Positions 31,885-33,501 of a stretch of 33,501 nucleotides of DNA are shown piece by piece. Source of the DNA: Muribaculaceae bacterium (GTDB lineage Bacteria > Bacteroidota > Bacteroidia > Bacteroidales > Muribaculaceae); the NCBI GenBank assembly GCA_016281825.1, contig JAEEJI010000034.1, forward strand, positions 1 to 33,501, in the 5' to 3' direction. A program made the position numbers and the translations under genes. Under the pieces are notes generated by a model. That model did no database searches. It saw only the letters and a list, made by a program, of their open reading frames with translations, and was not told the DNA's origin. Positions within the stretch are counted from its first letter, which is position 1. Every line of letters starts with the position of its first letter.

Positions 31885-32321
31885 AAACCCGTCCCTACCT
31901 GATTGAGCGCACCGGCAAATTTGGACAAGTCCTCTGCCATGCGCGCTTGCGTTTCAGCAGGCAACTGCGACACGAGTGGAGCCAAGGCACTCTGCAAGCT
32001 TGTGGACGCATTGGTTCCCATATTGCTCAATACGGACTTCTGTTCGTTGTTCAAGATGGAGACTTCCCTACTCATCCACTCATAGCCGGCAAGTGCATTT
32101 ACTTGGGGCAGATACTTAGTGCGCGCCGACTTTCGCAGGTTGGCGTTCACTTCTTGTTTCACCCGCGCCACGCCCATCTGTTTGTTGTTGCTCAGTGCCA
32201 TTGCTCTGCAGCTATCGAGCGTCAACACAGTTTGCGCTTCTGCCGTCATGGGTAACAACATCAACAGCCCGAGCATAGCCATTCGTGCAATTACATTCAT
32301 TATATTCTTCATATTTGCCAT
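31872..32321 (-). pseudogene. 3'-truncated TolC-family gene
   Basis: 149 residues are readable. A signal peptide (to about AEAQ, 29) is followed by VLTLDSCRAMALSNNKQM, closely matching the start of the full-length TolC at 26086 (VVSLDSCRAMALRNNKEI), and by KYLPQVNALAGYEWMSREVS. Family members run about 450-490 residues. This one stops around where the first beta-strand turn (TQPIYMGGKI in the intact copy) should begin. Its last residues LLIA and the TAG stop come from the dispersed GCTTATTGCTTAG element, so the truncation coincides with the repeat. Met4 (32312) is an alternative start. It lies downstream of the DUF4421-like gene and converges on maf. It could not form a trimeric channel as read. 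Confidence 0.75.
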
Positions 32322-32350
32322 TTTTGTCTTCTAGAACCTGCTTCTAGCTT

Positions 32351-32407
32351 CTTAAAGAGGGGGGATTTAGGGGGCTAACCCCTGGGTTAAGGGGACTTGG
32401 GGTTAGG
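32351..32407 (+). repeat. Dispersed G/C-rich repeat, two units, upstream of the tolC remnant
   Basis: CTTAAAGAGGGGGGATTTAG then GGGGCTAACCCCTGGGTTAA then GGGGACTTGGGGTTAGG. It contains the GGGGGGATTtAGGGGG arm of the family and a second palindromic unit GGGGCTAACCCC. No gene is seen in 32322-32417. Confidence 0.65.
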
Positions 32408-32417
32408 AGAACAATAC

Positions 32418-33501
32418 CTAAAACCTGATACCACCTAGAATTGAGAAGGTCATGTAGGTGTTGAACAGGTGGCTGTTGTTGTTCTTGTAGCGGTGGTGGT
32501 CGGAATAGCCCTGGAGTCCTGCAAAGAACTGCTTATGATTGTAGACGAGCCCCATGCGGCCACGCAGATTGAGCGAGAATGCTCCAGGATTTTCTTCCAA
32601 AATGTTATAACGATAGCCCAGATAGGGCGTGAGGGTAAGGTTGAACAGCCACTTGCGGCCGAGCACCCAGTTGTGGCCATAACCTACGAGCAGGCAGTAG
32701 TCATTGTAGAGGATGCGGGGTGCGGCAGAAGGGTCGGGAATATAGGACTGAGCCTGTTCGGGCAGCTGATCGATGTTGAACTTGACATCGTAGTGCTGAA
32801 GACTGATGCCCGCGAGCCATGAACCGGCACTGCGCTTCTGGTACTTGGAGTAACAATAGGCGGCTGCTTGGGCGTAGCGGCGGTTGTTGAAGAAGTAGTA
32901 GGCAGTGAGGCCCATCGCCTTGCGTTCTAGTCCAGATTGCCTCATCTTTTGGCGGCCTTTGTCGCTATTGTCGTGCTTGTAGATCACATTCATGTCGTTT
33001 CGATTCTCCCAATAATAGGCATCGGCAGTGAAACGGGCACAGGTAAACGAGAAGTCTGCCTTCTTCGATGACTTACCGCCACCAGTCAGACTGAATGAGT
33101 ACCCCACGCTCACCGCCATGAACGACAATGACACACCGATGTTCGACACCAGATTGCTGCCCATAATCATCTTGATGTCCTTGGTAGGCTTGCCGATGTA
33201 GCGGTCAATCCAGTTCTCGCTCTTGAGGATAAGTTTCCAGTTTTTCCCAGTCCCTACCACGTAGGCACTGTCGTAACTGTTGAACGCACGGTCGCCCCAC
33301 ACGTAGGTTTTATAACAAAACTTCAAGAACTTGGGATAGCCCATGGTGCTGTCGTTGAAGTTCACCTTGCCATGTTTCAACGCCCGCCACCAGTAGCCAC
33401 TGTTGCGCGTGGTGTCGTAAGGTTCGCTGAGCTTCGCATCGATGCGCTCCCTGATGTTGGCTTTGATTTGCTGGATTTTGTTTTGTTGTTCGACCGTGTC
33501 G
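32418..33501 (-). CDS. DUF4421-like outer membrane protein (5' truncated by window edge)
   Basis: The frame is open from the window edge (first full codon at 33500) to 32418, so 360 C-terminal residues are visible. The 320-residue reading starting at 33380 would use an internal TTG. Recognisable stretches are AYVVGTGKNWKLILKSENWI, NIGVSLSFMAVSVGYSFSL, GLTAYYFFNNRRYAQAAAY and KRSAGSWLAGISLQHYDVKF, which I recall from the Bacteroidetes DUF4421 family. Alternating aromatic/hydrophobic strands and the final LGGIRF, ending in Phe, suggest an outer-membrane beta-barrel. The role of the family is not established. The tolC remnant follows 96 bp downstream on the same strand. Confidence 0.75.
   Translation of the reverse strand, partial: DTVEQQNKIQQIKANIRERIDAKLSEPYDTTRNSGYWWRALKHGKVNFNDSTMGYPKFLKFCYKTYVWGDRAFNSYDSAYVVGTGKNWKLILKSENWIDRYIGKPTKDIKMIMGSNLVSNIGVSLSFMAVSVGYSFSLTGGGKSSKKADFSFTCARFTADAYYWENRNDMNVIYKHDNSDKGRQKMRQSGLERKAMGLTAYYFFNNRRYAQAAAYCYSKYQKRSAGSWLAGISLQHYDVKFNIDQLPEQAQSYIPDPSAAPRILYNDYCLLVGYGHNWVLGRKWLFNLTLTPYLGYRYNILEENPGAFSLNLRGRMGLVYNHKQFFAGLQGYSDHHRYKNNNSHLFNTYMTFSILGGIRF

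Overview
The window looks like a chromosomal segment from a member of the Bacteroidales. Three things point there: the gene order secY-map-infA-rpmJ-rpsM-rpsK-rpsD-rpoA-rplQ, promoters with the Bacteroidetes -7 box TAnnTTTG, and PorU-type (type IX secretion) and DUF4421-like proteins. A Muribaculaceae- or Prevotellaceae-like gut or oral lineage is my guess; the sequence alone does not settle it.

Layout. (1) 1-5392, + strand: the 3' end of the spc/alpha ribosomal protein cluster, from a truncated secY to rplQ, closed by a strong hairpin. A structured leader precedes rpsD. (2) 5393-6316: a gene-poor stretch. It holds an overlooked 59-residue Cys-rich zinc-ribbon-like gene (- strand) with its own promoter, a candidate structured non-coding RNA with a well-spaced promoter (- strand), three 32-bp direct repeats abutting that promoter, and a mosaic of dispersed intergenic repeats. 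(3) 6293-9088, - strand: an apparent operon FMN reductase -> L,D-transpeptidase lipoprotein -> GH29 alpha-L-fucosidase. It is divergent from a + strand C69 dipeptidase (9199-10836). (4) 10909-25563, - strand: about 14.6 kb holding FOUR PorU-like gingipain-family (C25) proteins of 1145-1172 residues, plus a degenerate fumarylacetoacetate-hydrolase-fold protein. The most upstream copy (22099-25563) looks like orthodox PorU, the T9SS sortase. The other three form a tandem array with their own C-terminal signature. All four keep the His/Cys dyad. Type IX systems normally have one porU, so this array is the most unusual system in the window. (5) 25814-31844, + strand: a 59-residue acidic lipoprotein, then a TolC / HlyD-family adaptor / two ABC-2 permeases / Maf operon with no ABC ATPase gene. 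(6) 31872-33501, - strand: a 3'-truncated second tolC ending inside a dispersed repeat, and a DUF4421-like outer-membrane protein running off the window edge.

How they fit together. PorU cleaves the C-terminal signal of T9SS cargo at the outer membrane and attaches the cargo to anionic LPS. The three extra copies could be specialised sortases or surface Cys proteases descended from PorU. The TolC/HlyD/ABC-2 operon looks like an independent tripartite exporter. A family of G/C-rich palindromes, often joined to AT-rich simple repeats, sits in many of the accessory intergenic gaps and has overrun the 3' ends of at least three genes (GH29, maf, truncated tolC).
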